NCBI RefSeq assembly: GCF_006386545.1
Contig: NZ_SWAR01000030.1
Location: forward strand, 1-64,000
Direction: 5' to 3'
Source of the DNA: Methylibium rhizosphaerae
GTDB taxonomy: Bacteria; Pseudomonadota; Gammaproteobacteria; Burkholderiales; Burkholderiaceae_C
Length of the DNA stretch: 64,000 nucleotides
The notes under the pieces were generated by a model, which saw nothing but the letters and a program-made list of their open reading frames with translations, was not told the DNA's origin and made no database searches. Within the stretch, counting starts at the first letter, position 1; every line of letters starts with the position of its first letter. Below are positions 29,132 through 38,138 of the stretch, in pieces. A program made the position numbers and the translations under genes.

Positions 29132-30931
29132 TCACGGAGGAATACCTGCGGCCAGCAGCGCGTCACAGTAGGTAGCAACGAGTGCAGGACGCGCCTGATG
29201 AAGGCGCCGGTAGCGCGCTACCGAGGCTTTTGGACGCATTTCAAGGAACGCCCGCGCCGTCGCTCTCGCTTCGTCGACGCATCCTCCCAAGGCCTGAGCC
29301 ACGATCAGGATCGGGTAGCTTGGCAGATGGGTTCGGTTCGCCCTGATCGACGCGCGCGCCAGTTCAGTTGCATGCCGGTATTCCCCCGCGGCCAGCGCGG
29401 CCGAGGCTGCAAAGATGTCATAGAAATAGCGGAGCGGGTCTAACGGCGAGAGCTGCCTCGCCTTGGTCGCCGTTTCAACTGCTTCGATCCCAGCGCCTTG
29501 ATTCGCGTAAACCGACGACAAGAACAACCACGCCAGAGACTCGTTGGGGTTCACGGACACTGCCTTTGCAAGACTTTGTTCGGCCCCTGTGGCATCACCA
29601 AAGGCGAACGCGCTGACTTGGCCGGCAATGGCCAGCGAGAGCGCGTGCTCGGGGCTGATCTCGAGCGCCCGGTTCACTTCGCTCCTTGCACGCTCTGCGT
29701 CAACACGCGCATCCGCGCTCCAGCCTTGAGCGAGTTGAATGAAGTGCCACTTGGCGAGCCATGCTCTGGGTTCTGGGGAGCGCGGATATCGGTCGCATAG
29801 ATAGAGCAACGCCTGCCGCGCCTTGTCCGACTCTGCTGACGACAGCCGGTGCATCTGGGCAATCGCGTGCAAAAGGACGGATTGGCCTTCGAGGTTGTGC
29901 AGGTTCGAAGTTGAAGCTCTGGACAGTTCGCCCTTGATTAACTGATTGCCGACTTCAGCCGCGATTCTTGCGATCGGCCCGTCGCCGCCGCCGTCGAGCA
30001 AGTCTTGCGAAGTGACGGACAGGGACGTGCCCCACATGACTCTTTCGTCTTGTGCCGCCGACAGCTCGACCCACAGCCTGCATCTCTGTCCCACTCGCAG
30101 CATCTGACCCGACAGCACGTAGGTGGCACCAAGCAGCTTGCCAACGTCCCCAGGCCCATACTGACGGCCTGCAAGACGCGAAGTGGTGAGCCTAGAGATG
30201 ACCTGCCACTGGTTGGACTTGCAGAGTATCGAGATAACCTCGTCAGCAAAGAGCTCCGCGAGCGTCGCATCGGCGGCTGTGCCCCCCTGTGCGACCAGTG
30301 GCAGCACAGCCACGCTAATCCGCCCGATCTTGACTTGGGGCGGCTGACGGCTGTCCCCTGAGCGCTGCGCCCACTGCAAGCGAAACGTCCGCAGAGGCTG
30401 GCTCAGATGCTTCAGGTAGCACGAGCCCATATCCTCCACTTCGGCGTCGACTTCTGGAACCAACTCATCCCTCACCTCCGCCGACACCACCACCTCCCCC
30501 GGCCCCGCCAGCGTCGCCAGCCGCGCCGCGAGGTTCACCCCCGCGCCATAGATGTCGCGCTCGTCCACCACCACGTCGGCCGCATGCACGCCCATGCGCA
30601 GGAACATGCAGCGCTCGGCCGCGCGGCCTTGGTTCATCGTCTGGGCGAGCTGTTGCATGGCAAGGGCGGTCTGAACGGCAGGCAGGACACGTTCGAACTC
30701 CAGCATCAGGCCGTCACCCAGGCTCTTGACGAGGCGGCCACCTCGCTGCGGCAGCAGCTCCCGCTCCACGCTGCGCACGAAGGCGCGCCAGCGGGTGATG
30801 GTGTCTTCCTCGTCCTGCTCCATGAGACGCACGGACTCGACCACGTCCACCACGAGCACCACCCGGTGAGCCCGGGGCAGCACGAGCCAGGCATCGGTAT
30901 CCCCGCTGGTTGTTCTTGGTGGCGTGAGCAT
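29132..30931 (-). CDS. Class III adenylate/guanylate cyclase with TolB-like and TPR regions
   Basis: About 600 residues. The N-terminal cyclase domain has metal Asp residues in VVLVVDVVES and KSLGDGLMLEF, and the catalytic Asn-Arg in YGAGVNLAARL, so it should be active. A TolB/FlgO-like domain follows (ISVAVLPLVAQGG to about ERVMWGTSL), then roughly eight helical TPR-like repeats to the end. The start is uncertain: ATGs at 30931, 30961 and 30997 are all in frame and none has a good ribosome site; the long frame to 31366 overlaps the divergent lipoprotein gene. The cyclase part has host-like very high GC, while the rest is lower. Confidence 0.82.
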   Translation of the reverse strand: MLTPPRTTSGDTDAWLVLPRAHRVVLVVDVVESVRLMEQDEEDTITRWRAFVRSVERELLPQRGGRLVKSLGDGLMLEFERVLPAVQTALAMQQLAQTMNQGRAAERCMFLRMGVHAADVVVDERDIYGAGVNLAARLATLAGPGEVVVSAEVRDELVPEVDAEVEDMGSCYLKHLSQPLRTFRLQWAQRSGDSRQPPQVKIGRISVAVLPLVAQGGTAADATLAELFADEVISILCKSNQWQVISRLTTSRLAGRQYGPGDVGKLLGATYVLSGQMLRVGQRCRLWVELSAAQDERVMWGTSLSVTSQDLLDGGGDGPIARIAAEVGNQLIKGELSRASTSNLHNLEGQSVLLHAIAQMHRLSSAESDKARQALLYLCDRYPRSPEPRAWLAKWHFIQLAQGWSADARVDAERARSEVNRALEISPEHALSLAIAGQVSAFAFGDATGAEQSLAKAVSVNPNESLAWLFLSSVYANQGAGIEAVETATKARQLSPLDPLRYFYDIFAASAALAAGEYRHATELARASIRANRTHLPSYPILIVAQALGGCVDEARATARAFLEMRPKASVARYRRLHQARPALVATYCDALLAAGIPP

Positions 30932-31127
30932 GCTGTTAGCAAATGCAACCGTCATCCTCATTCTGTGGGACGGACTGCCCAAGGCGCCATCAGCCATGTG
31001 GCGGATGGGCCACTTCGAACTAGGGGGTGGGAACCCTTCGTTCCTTTGAACGATGCGCCGCCATGCCGGGATCTCTAGGCTCGCTCGCCGAGCTGCCCCG
31101 TCGGGCAGCCGCGAGAGGAGAGACAGC

Positions 31128-33236
31128 ATGCGCACACCCACCCATTCCCTTCCCGCCGGTGCGGGGCTTTCCGCAGCCACCTTGGCAGCCTGGGCGCTGC
31201 TGGGCTGCGGCGGCAGCGATGACCCGCCCGCACCGCCACCGGCGGCGCCCATCACGCTGGCCGGCGTCGCGGCCGTGGGTGCCGCCCTGTCGAAGGCGGA
31301 CGTGCGCATCACCGATGCCTCGGGTGCCCCGGTCTGCCAGGAAACCAGCATCGTGACGTCGGACACCGGGGCCTACAGCTGCACGCTGCAAGGCGGCAGG
31401 ACGGCACCGTTCATCGTGGTGGTCACCGACCCGAGCGGCGCCCGGCCGCCCATGGTGAGCGTGGGCACCAGCACACCCAGTCCGGGCACACCGCTCACGG
31501 TGAACGTCACGCCCATCACCACGGCCATCGTGGCGCAGCTGGCGCCCGATCGCAGTGCGTTGTCGGCGGTGGCCAACCCATCGCTGCTCGACACAGCGGC
31601 GCTCGGCAGCATCACCACCAAGGTGGTGGGGCAGCTGGCCGACGTGCTGGCCGCGTTGAACGCGCCAGCCGGCTACGACCCCTTCAGCACGCCGATCACC
31701 GCAGCCACCGCCACGGTGTCCGGCAACACCGCCGACCGCATCGTCGACCTGCTGCAGATCAGCACCGTCAACGGCGTCACCACCGTGGCCACCATCGACC
31801 GGCCTGCCGATGCGGTGCCGCTGGCTGGCGCCACCACCACCACGCCAACCACACTGCCTGCGCCGGGCACCGCGGTCATCACGCTCGCCGATGCCATCAA
31901 GGCGGCGGCTGCTGCGTTCAACGCATGCTTTGCCTTGCCGCCGGCGCAACGCGCGCTGGCCAGCAACACTGCCATTGCGGCGAGCGAAGGCGGGCCCGAA
32001 GTGACCGAGGTGGCAACCGACTGCGAAGACATCGCGCATGCGAACTACCTGCACAACGGCTACCGCGCCGGCCAGCAGTTCTACGGCCTGCTCCACGACA
32101 ACACCATGACCGGCGCGCAGTTCAGCCTGCCCGAGGTGATGTGGTTCATCGATGACACCACCAGCGACGACCGCGACCGTGCGGTCATCAACATCCGCTA
32201 CGTCGACGCGAACGGCAACGCCGGCAACATCATCACGGTGGCCATCAGGCTCCCCGGCAGCGCCACGCCCGAGCGCAACAGCGACTGGTGGCTGTGGGGC
32301 AACCAGCAGCCGGTGGACACGGCCTTGCGCGCCTACGTGCGCCGCTCCGAGCAGCTGGCGCCCAACCCCGGCACGGCGCCGTTCGCCAACGCCGGGGCGA
32401 GCCGCTACGAGTCTGGCTTCGAGATCTTCGTCAACAAGGGCGGCCCGGGCAGCAGCGGCATGCGTGCGGCCCGCGTCACCGGGCCCGGGCTGCCGACCGC
32501 GGGCATCGTGCTCACCCGCCCTGATCCGGCGCTGGTCACCGAACAGAGCTGGCTCAACATCAGGAACAAGACGGGCAACACCGACCCGGCTGTGGCGACG
32601 CCGGCGGCCGACGTGGGCAACATCTTCAAGCTGCAGCGCACCATGGGTCTCTCAGGTGCCGACGCGACCACCCTGCGCCCCAATCCCAACGCGGGCAGCA
32701 GCAACAACACCGCGTCCGTCAACTGGGCGCATCCGCTCGACTACGGCGCGGCACCGGGCACCACCGACTACATCGACTATGGCGCGCTGAAGGCATTGAC
32801 CTCGTACAGCGTGGAAATCTTCTACGAGGGCGAGACTGCGCCGCGCCACACCTTCAACAAGACGCTGCTGACACCACTGGTGCCCGCGACCCGTCTGGGC
32901 AGCCTGCAGTGGGTGTCCTTCACCAGCACCGCGCTCGCCTTCCTGGACCCGAGCGGCGCCCAGGCCGGTGCAGTGGCCAGCACCACGCTGGCCTGGGCGG
33001 CGAATACGTACGCCGAGACCATTCGTTCGGCCGGGGTCTACACCTCGGGCGGCGGCCTCGCGGTGAACCAGGGCCTGGTGGGCGTGGCGCGCGGCGCCAC
33101 CTCGGCCGTGGCCAACGCGCCAGCCGGCGCCAGCTTCCGCCCGCTCACCAGCGATGGCAGCAGCAGCCGCACGCTCCAGCTGCGCTATCGCATGCTCGAC
33201 GGCAGCTACAAGGACAGCACGGCGCGCTACAACTGA
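31128..33236 (+). CDS. Large lipoprotein of unknown function
   Basis: A 702-residue predicted lipoprotein. The signal peptide ends in the lipobox LLGC with Cys27, followed by a short linker rich in Gly, Asp and Pro. The first 100 mature residues look like a carboxypeptidase-regulatory or Ig-like beta domain (VRITDASGAPVCQETSIVTS). The rest is rich in Thr, Ala, Asn and Gly and appears beta-structured, with no enzyme motif that I recognise. A good ribosome site (GAGAGGAGAG) supports the ATG at 31128. Function unknown; probably anchored in the outer membrane. Confidence 0.8.
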   Translation: MRTPTHSLPAGAGLSAATLAAWALLGCGGSDDPPAPPPAAPITLAGVAAVGAALSKADVRITDASGAPVCQETSIVTSDTGAYSCTLQGGRTAPFIVVVTDPSGARPPMVSVGTSTPSPGTPLTVNVTPITTAIVAQLAPDRSALSAVANPSLLDTAALGSITTKVVGQLADVLAALNAPAGYDPFSTPITAATATVSGNTADRIVDLLQISTVNGVTTVATIDRPADAVPLAGATTTTPTTLPAPGTAVITLADAIKAAAAAFNACFALPPAQRALASNTAIAASEGGPEVTEVATDCEDIAHANYLHNGYRAGQQFYGLLHDNTMTGAQFSLPEVMWFIDDTTSDDRDRAVINIRYVDANGNAGNIITVAIRLPGSATPERNSDWWLWGNQQPVDTALRAYVRRSEQLAPNPGTAPFANAGASRYESGFEIFVNKGGPGSSGMRAARVTGPGLPTAGIVLTRPDPALVTEQSWLNIRNKTGNTDPAVATPAADVGNIFKLQRTMGLSGADATTLRPNPNAGSSNNTASVNWAHPLDYGAAPGTTDYIDYGALKALTSYSVEIFYEGETAPRHTFNKTLLTPLVPATRLGSLQWVSFTSTALAFLDPSGAQAGAVASTTLAWAANTYAETIRSAGVYTSGGGLAVNQGLVGVARGATSAVANAPAGASFRPLTSDGSSSRTLQLRYRMLDGSYKDSTARYN

Positions 33237-33267
33237 GCCGCGCTTCCAGTCGCGCGCTGAGCCCGCT

Positions 33268-34173
33268 TCAGGTCATCACGGCAAATCGCCGTGATGGCTT
33301 CGGGGCCCGCGCGTACAGCGGCTGCACGCGCGGCAGGTTCGCCTGGATGTCGCGGATGCGGCTCGGGCCCGACGGGTGCGTGGACAGGAACTGCGGCGGT
33401 GCGCCCTTGGCGGCTTCGCCCATCTTTTCCCAGAGGGTCACGCCGGCCTGCGGGTCATAACCGGCGCGTGCACCCAGCTCCATGCCGACGAGATCGGCCT
33501 CGGATTCGTCGCTGCGGCTGAACTTCAGCGTGAGCAGCTGGCCGCCCAGGTCGGCCATCATGCGGCCGGTGCTGCCCAGGCCGAGCAGCGCCGAGAGGAT
33601 CTCGATGCCGCCGCGCGTGGCCATGGTCTTGCCGAGGCGCTCACGCGCGTGTTCGCGCAAGGCGTGCGCGGCTTCGTGGCCCATGATCATCGCGACCTCG
33701 TCATCCTCGAGCTTCAGCTGGCGCAGGATGCCGGAGAAGAACGCGATCTTGCCGCCCGGCATGCAGAAGGCGTTGAGCTCCTTGGAATTGATGAGGTTGA
33801 CCTCCCACTTCCACTGCTTCGCGCGGGCGTTCCAGTTGTCGCTGAACGGGATGATGCGCTTGGCGATCTCGCGCAGGCGCACGGTCTGCGGGTGGTCGTC
33901 CGGCGCCAGCGCGTTCTTGGCGCGCGCCTGGGCAATCATTTCGCCGTACTGCTGCTTGGCGGCGCCCTCGATCTGCTCGGCCGGCACCAGCTTGGCCAGG
34001 CTCGACTGATCACCGACCTCGACCCCTTCGCGCGCCAGCGCCGGGCTCATGGCGCCGGCCAGCAGCGCGCCCGTGAAAAGGCGCCGGCCCCGATCGGGTG
34101 GGGCCGGTTGGTCGTGGGCATTCGCCGCGGCGGACACGGCGTGCAAGGCTTGGCAGAAGGCGCAGTGGTACAT
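33268..34173 (-). CDS. M48-family metalloprotease
   Basis: A 301-residue zinc protease of the peptidase M48 family (relatives include BepA/LoiP-type periplasmic proteases). The zinc motif is HEAAH (His166, Glu167, His170), with the third ligand Glu225 in SDESEADLVG. The N-terminus contains GRRLFTGALLAGAMSPALA, which resembles a twin-arginine or ordinary signal peptide, preceded by a Cys/His-rich stretch of about 25 residues. The true start could therefore be further downstream than 34173. Likely role: quality control of envelope proteins. Confidence 0.88.
   Translation of the reverse strand: MYHCAFCQALHAVSAAANAHDQPAPPDRGRRLFTGALLAGAMSPALAREGVEVGDQSSLAKLVPAEQIEGAAKQQYGEMIAQARAKNALAPDDHPQTVRLREIAKRIIPFSDNWNARAKQWKWEVNLINSKELNAFCMPGGKIAFFSGILRQLKLEDDEVAMIMGHEAAHALREHARERLGKTMATRGGIEILSALLGLGSTGRMMADLGGQLLTLKFSRSDESEADLVGMELGARAGYDPQAGVTLWEKMGEAAKGAPPQFLSTHPSGPSRIRDIQANLPRVQPLYARAPKPSRRFAVMT
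33274..33296. terminator. Hairpin at the convergent ends of the lipoprotein and M48 genes
   Basis: CATCACGGC and GCCGTGATG form a 9-base perfect stem with loop AAATC, inside the last codons of the M48 gene. No T tract; it may end the lipoprotein transcript. Confidence 0.35.
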
Positions 34174-34213
34174 GGTGACTTGAAGGGCAACGCGTGACGA
34201 TGTCGTTCAGACC

Positions 34214-35737
34214 TCAACGGACTTCATGGTGTTCCAGCATACGGCGGACCTGCGGCAACAACGCGTAGGCCGGGAAGCTGAGCCAGAAGGTGACAAAGAA
34301 GTACCAGGCGTAACCGAGCTCCTGGGCCCCGATGCCGCCGGCCCATCCGGCCACGGCGCGGCTGAACGCGAAGATGCTCGACAGGATGGCGTATTCGGTG
34401 GTCGCCCGCGCCTTGCTGGTGATGCCCATCAGGAAGGCGAGAAAGGCCCCGGTGCCCAGGCCGCCGGTGAAGCTCTCCAGAGCGCTGGCCGCGTAGACCG
34501 CGAACTGGTACGACAGCGCCACCGCGCCCGGCTCGGCGCCGCCGGCGAGCACCCTCGGCACGTAGGCGGCCACCGCGGCATACATGAGGTTCGACAGCGC
34601 CTGCCACAGGCCCAGCACCCACAGCCCCTTGAAGATGCCGGCACGGTCGACGTACCAGCCGCCCACCAGCCCGCCGGCAATCGACAGTGCCAGCCCGACG
34701 TTCACGCTCACCAGCCCGATCTGCGCGTTCGAGAAGCCCGAGTCGACCCAGAACGGCTTGACCATGAAGCCCATGGCCGCATCGCCCAGCTTGAAGGTCA
34801 GGATGAACAGCAGCACCGCCAGCATGCCCGGGCGGGCCAGCAGCTCGACCCAGGCGCCGAACACGGGGCCGTTGCGCATCTCGCCTGCACGCGGCCCTTT
34901 TGCGGCCACCACCAGCAGGCCGGCCCCGGCGAACATCAGCCCGACCGGCAGCAGCCCCTTGAACCACCAGGTGTTGCTCACCGCCACCACCGCCTGCCAG
35001 CCGGCCGCCTTGGCCACCGGCGCCAGCACCGGCCAAACGAGGCCGGCGATCACCAGCGCCAATGCAAGCAGCCATAGCGGCTGCTGCTTCAGCAGCGTCC
35101 ATTCCTGGGCGACGCTGGCCGGCGGCCTGCCCGGCCGAGGTGGTTCCTTGGGTGCGAACAGCACTGCACAGCCGTTGAGCGCAAAGGCCAGGGCGGCCAC
35201 CAGCCAGGCCTGCGTCCAGCCATACCAGCCCGACACCACCAGCACCGCGCCCGCGGTCAGCATGCCGACCCGGTAGAAGCCGATGCGAAAGCCGTTGGCC
35301 ATGCCGTATTCGCGCTGGTCGAGCAGCTCGATGGTGTAGCCGTCGGTCGCGATGTCGTTGGTGGCCGAGAGCATGGTGAAGGCGCCGATCGCCACCCACA
35401 CCCACGGGCCGAAGCCCAGTTCGCCGGCAAACAGGCCCATCACCGCCGCCATGCCGAAGTTGGCGCCGGCCACCCACCAGCGGTGGTGGCGCGCCCAGTC
35501 GACTGCCGGCGCCCAGAGAAACTTCACCGTCCAGGCCAGGCCCAGCAGGCTGAGCAGGCCGATGTCGGCCAGGTTGACGCCCTGCTGGCGGAAGTACACC
35601 GGGAACAGGTCGAAGAAGACCCCCAGCGGCAGGCCCTCGCTGAAGTACAGCAGCGCAACCCAGAACAGCTTGCGGCGGTAGACGGGGGTGTGGCCGGCCG
35701 CAACGGGCGGGGCGACGGTCGGCTGGGGCTCGGTCAT
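34214..35737 (-). CDS. MFS permease, AmpG-like
   Basis: A 507-residue polytopic protein with 12 or more hydrophobic segments. The N-terminal half resembles AmpG muropeptide permeases (LLYFSEGLPLGVFFDLFPVY, GLLSLLGLAWTVKFLWAPAVD and the later ATNDIATDGYTIELL). AmpG imports anhydro-muropeptides for wall recycling, but several AmpG-like proteins have other substrates, so I leave the name open. Central insertions (LKQQPLWLLALALVIAGL) lengthen it relative to the typical size. It is divergent from the flavin reductase gene. Confidence 0.82.
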   Translation of the reverse strand: MTEPQPTVAPPVAAGHTPVYRRKLFWVALLYFSEGLPLGVFFDLFPVYFRQQGVNLADIGLLSLLGLAWTVKFLWAPAVDWARHHRWWVAGANFGMAAVMGLFAGELGFGPWVWVAIGAFTMLSATNDIATDGYTIELLDQREYGMANGFRIGFYRVGMLTAGAVLVVSGWYGWTQAWLVAALAFALNGCAVLFAPKEPPRPGRPPASVAQEWTLLKQQPLWLLALALVIAGLVWPVLAPVAKAAGWQAVVAVSNTWWFKGLLPVGLMFAGAGLLVVAAKGPRAGEMRNGPVFGAWVELLARPGMLAVLLFILTFKLGDAAMGFMVKPFWVDSGFSNAQIGLVSVNVGLALSIAGGLVGGWYVDRAGIFKGLWVLGLWQALSNLMYAAVAAYVPRVLAGGAEPGAVALSYQFAVYAASALESFTGGLGTGAFLAFLMGITSKARATTEYAILSSIFAFSRAVAGWAGGIGAQELGYAWYFFVTFWLSFPAYALLPQVRRMLEHHEVR

Positions 35738-35794
35738 CGGCGGATTCTAGGCAGGCGGCCGCCGGCCGCTGCGGCTTACGGGACAATCCGCCGC

Positions 35795-36304
35795 ATGAAT
35801 CCGCCCCGCCGCGCCCAGGCGCCCAGCTTCACCTCCAGCGACTTCCGCGCGGCGCTCGGCATGTTCGCCACCGGCGTCACCATCGTCACGGCGCGCACTG
35901 CCGAAGGGGCACTGGTGGGACTCACCGCCAACTCGTTCAACTCGGTATCGCTGGAGCCGCCGCTGGTGTTGTGGAGCCTGTCGCTGAAGGCCGGCTCCAT
36001 GCCGGTGTTTTCACGCGGGTCGCACTACGCGATCCACATCCTTGCGGCAGAGCAGCGTGAACTGGCAGCGCGCTTCGCCACCAAGAGCGCCGACCGCTTC
36101 GCCGGGCTGGCGCTGCGCGAAGGGGCGGGCGGCGTGCCGCTGATCGAGGGGGCCGCAGCGGTGTTCGAGTGCTTCAACCGCAGCCAGTACGAAGAAGGCG
36201 ACCACATCATCTTCGTCGGCGAGGTGGAACGCTGCTCGCACCGCCCCGGCGCGCTGCCGCTGATCTTCCACGGCGGGCGCTACTTCACCGAGCTGCCCCT
36301 GTAG
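35795..36304 (+). CDS. Flavin reductase-like FMN-binding protein
   Basis: A 169-residue protein of the flavin reductase-like (HpaC/DIM6) family, opening FRAALGMFATGVTIVTART. The segment GLTANSFNSVSLEPPLVLWSL is the flavin-contact signature, and GDHIIFVGEVERCSHRPG is the conserved C-terminal block. It would supply reduced FMN to a monooxygenase; no monooxygenase gene is adjacent. Divergent from the AmpG-like gene. Confidence 0.9.
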   Translation: MNPPRRAQAPSFTSSDFRAALGMFATGVTIVTARTAEGALVGLTANSFNSVSLEPPLVLWSLSLKAGSMPVFSRGSHYAIHILAAEQRELAARFATKSADRFAGLALREGAGGVPLIEGAAAVFECFNRSQYEEGDHIIFVGEVERCSHRPGALPLIFHGGRYFTELPL

Positions 36305-36319
36305 CGGGCGGAGGAGGAC

Positions 36320-36610
36320 TCAGCGCGGCAGGGTCCACGCCTTCATGTGGCGCTGCATCGCCGCGTCGCCCCGGCGGGCCAGCCACTCGCCCAAACGCTC
36401 GGCCCATGACGGACGGGTCGGCACGAAGCTCGAGGGCGCGGCGGCAGCGAGTTGCCCGGCACGCCGTTGTTCGGCCAGCTCGCGCTCGCGCAGCGGCTCC
36501 AGCATGCGCAGCTGGCGAGGGGTGTCCACACCGGGCACCCAGACGCGCGGTGCCACACGCGAGCCCGCACGCGGCAGGGTGCGGGCAGCGGCAATCGTCG
36601 AGGCGGCCAT
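36320..36610 (-). CDS. Small hypothetical protein
   Basis: A 96-residue basic protein starting MAASTIAAARTLPRAG, with a good ribosome site (GGGAGAG) before the ATG at 36610. No signal peptide, membrane segment or known domain. A central Arg/Glu-rich segment (RMLEPLRERELAEQRRAG) looks helical. It is convergent with the flavin reductase gene and divergent from the LysR gene. Longer overlapping frames exist on both strands, so it is a moderate-confidence gene. Confidence 0.5.
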   Translation of the reverse strand: MAASTIAAARTLPRAGSRVAPRVWVPGVDTPRQLRMLEPLRERELAEQRRAGQLAAAAPSSFVPTRPSWAERLGEWLARRGDAAMQRHMKAWTLPR

Positions 36611-36735
36611 CTGGCTCTCCCTTGCAGTCCGAGGGGGCCACTGTATGCGTGCATCGGCGCACAGCCAATACACGGGATCGCAGTTCGACTTTGCGTTTTT
36701 GCACAGGCGCAGGAGGTGAGGTAGGCTCGCGCCCC

Positions 36736-37635
36736 ATGGAAACGGCGCTGCAATGGGACGACTTGCGCACCGCGCTGGCGGTGGCCACCGCCGGCTCGCT
36801 GGCCGGCGCGGCACGCTCGCTGGGGGTGAACCACACCACGGTGCTGCGCCGGCTCGACGCGCTGGAGAAGCGTCTCGGGGCCCAGCTCTTCGTGCGGCAG
36901 CGCGGCGGCTATGCACCCACCGAGGCCGGCGAGCTGGTGGTGCACGAGGCACGGCTGTTCGCTCCGCGAGTCGACGACATCGGCCGTCGGATCCTGGGCC
37001 GCGACCTGGCGCTCACCGGCCACCTGCGGCTTTCCACCAACCCGGTGGGCATGAACTACCTGCTGCCGCAGGCGCTGGCCGCCTTTGCGCGGGCGCATGC
37101 CGGCATCGAGGTGGAGGCCGTCGAGACGGTCACGCTGGCCGACCTTTCCAAGCGCGAGGCGGAGCTGGCCCTGCGCATTGCCAACAGCGTGCCCGAACAC
37201 CTGGTGGGCCGCCGCCTCGGGGCCGCGCGCATCCGTGTCTATGCGCTGCGCGGTGCGCCCGGGCTGCCGCAGCGCGTGACCCCGCTGGCCAGGCTCATCG
37301 AGACCGCGCCGTGGATCGCCTTCGAGAAGGAGGCCACCTACCGCAGCTTCGACCGCTGGATGCACGCGCACCTGCTGCCGCAGCAGGTGCGGCTGCGCGT
37401 GGACGTGTTCAACGCCAGCGTGGCGATGCTCAAGACCGGCATCGGCGTGGCGCTGCTGCCGACCTTCGTGGCGCTGTCCGAGCCGAGCCTGGTGGCGGTG
37501 TCCTCCGAGATCGAGGAACTGCGCACCGACGTCTGGCTGCTCACCCACCCCGACCTGCGCCGCACCGCACGCGTGAGCCTGTTCATGCAGGAAGTGGGCG
37601 ACGCGCTGGCCGCCCAGCTGGAGCGGGCGCGATGA
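36736..37635 (+). CDS. LysR-family transcriptional regulator
   Basis: A 299-residue LysR-type regulator. The N-terminal winged HTH is in LRTALAVATAGSLAGAARSLGVNHTTVLRRLDALEKRLG, and the effector-binding domain follows from about residue 90 (TGHLRLSTNPVGMNYLLP). It differs from the classic LysR start in having HTT at the recognition helix. The BON-domain gene overlaps its stop by ATGA. A divergent small gene lies upstream, across a 125-base region that could carry its operator. Confidence 0.9.
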   Translation: METALQWDDLRTALAVATAGSLAGAARSLGVNHTTVLRRLDALEKRLGAQLFVRQRGGYAPTEAGELVVHEARLFAPRVDDIGRRILGRDLALTGHLRLSTNPVGMNYLLPQALAAFARAHAGIEVEAVETVTLADLSKREAELALRIANSVPEHLVGRRLGAARIRVYALRGAPGLPQRVTPLARLIETAPWIAFEKEATYRSFDRWMHAHLLPQQVRLRVDVFNASVAMLKTGIGVALLPTFVALSEPSLVAVSSEIEELRTDVWLLTHPDLRRTARVSLFMQEVGDALAAQLERAR

Positions 37636-38123
37636 CGATCCGCCTCGCCAGCGTGGTGTTGGCCGCGGTGCTGTGCACGGCAGCGGCGCTGGCCGGCGAG
37701 GCACTGCACCTCAACCCGTTCAACGACCCCTTCGTCGCCGCAACCACCGGTGCGCCCGCCTGCCCCACGCCGCGCGGGCCGGCCTACACAGACACCGAGC
37801 TGAAGCAGGAGGCTCACTACCGCGTCGAGCGCGGCACCAGCTGCTGGCTGGCCGGCACCTGCAGCGAACCGAACGCCTACCGCTACGACGCGCGCATCGC
37901 GCAGGCCGCGGTCGCAGCGCTGCGCGCCGAGCCGGCACTGGCCGGCACGTCGATCTGGGTGATCGCCGAACGGCGATTCATCACGCTGCAGGGTTGCGTG
38001 GCCACGCGCGAGCAGGCCGCACGCGCCGAAGTCCTGGCGCGCGAGGTGGCCGAGGTGGAGCTGGTACTGCCGTGGTTGGCGGTCGGTGCGGAATCCGTGC
38101 GATATCCCCAGGCGCCACGGTGA
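37632..38123 (+). CDS. BON-domain periplasmic protein
   Basis: A 163-residue exported protein with a signal peptide to about residue 21 (AAALA-GE). The C-terminal half has a BON-type pattern (ARIAQAAVAALRAEP then VATREQAARAEVLAREVAEV, 65-70 residues), a fold associated with phospholipid or periplasmic protein contacts. The middle has Cys residues (SCWLAGTC) that may form a disulfide. Coupled to the LysR gene by an ATGA overlap, so probably one operon. Confidence 0.7.
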   Translation: MTIRLASVVLAAVLCTAAALAGEALHLNPFNDPFVAATTGAPACPTPRGPAYTDTELKQEAHYRVERGTSCWLAGTCSEPNAYRYDARIAQAAVAALRAEPALAGTSIWVIAERRFITLQGCVATREQAARAEVLAREVAEVELVLPWLAVGAESVRYPQAPR

Positions 38124-38138
38124 CGTCGGGGCGGCGGC

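Noticed and set aside
31000-31366. N-terminal extension of the cyclase to 31366
   Set aside because: It overlaps the divergent lipoprotein gene, has no domain and no ribosome site; the start is placed at 30931.
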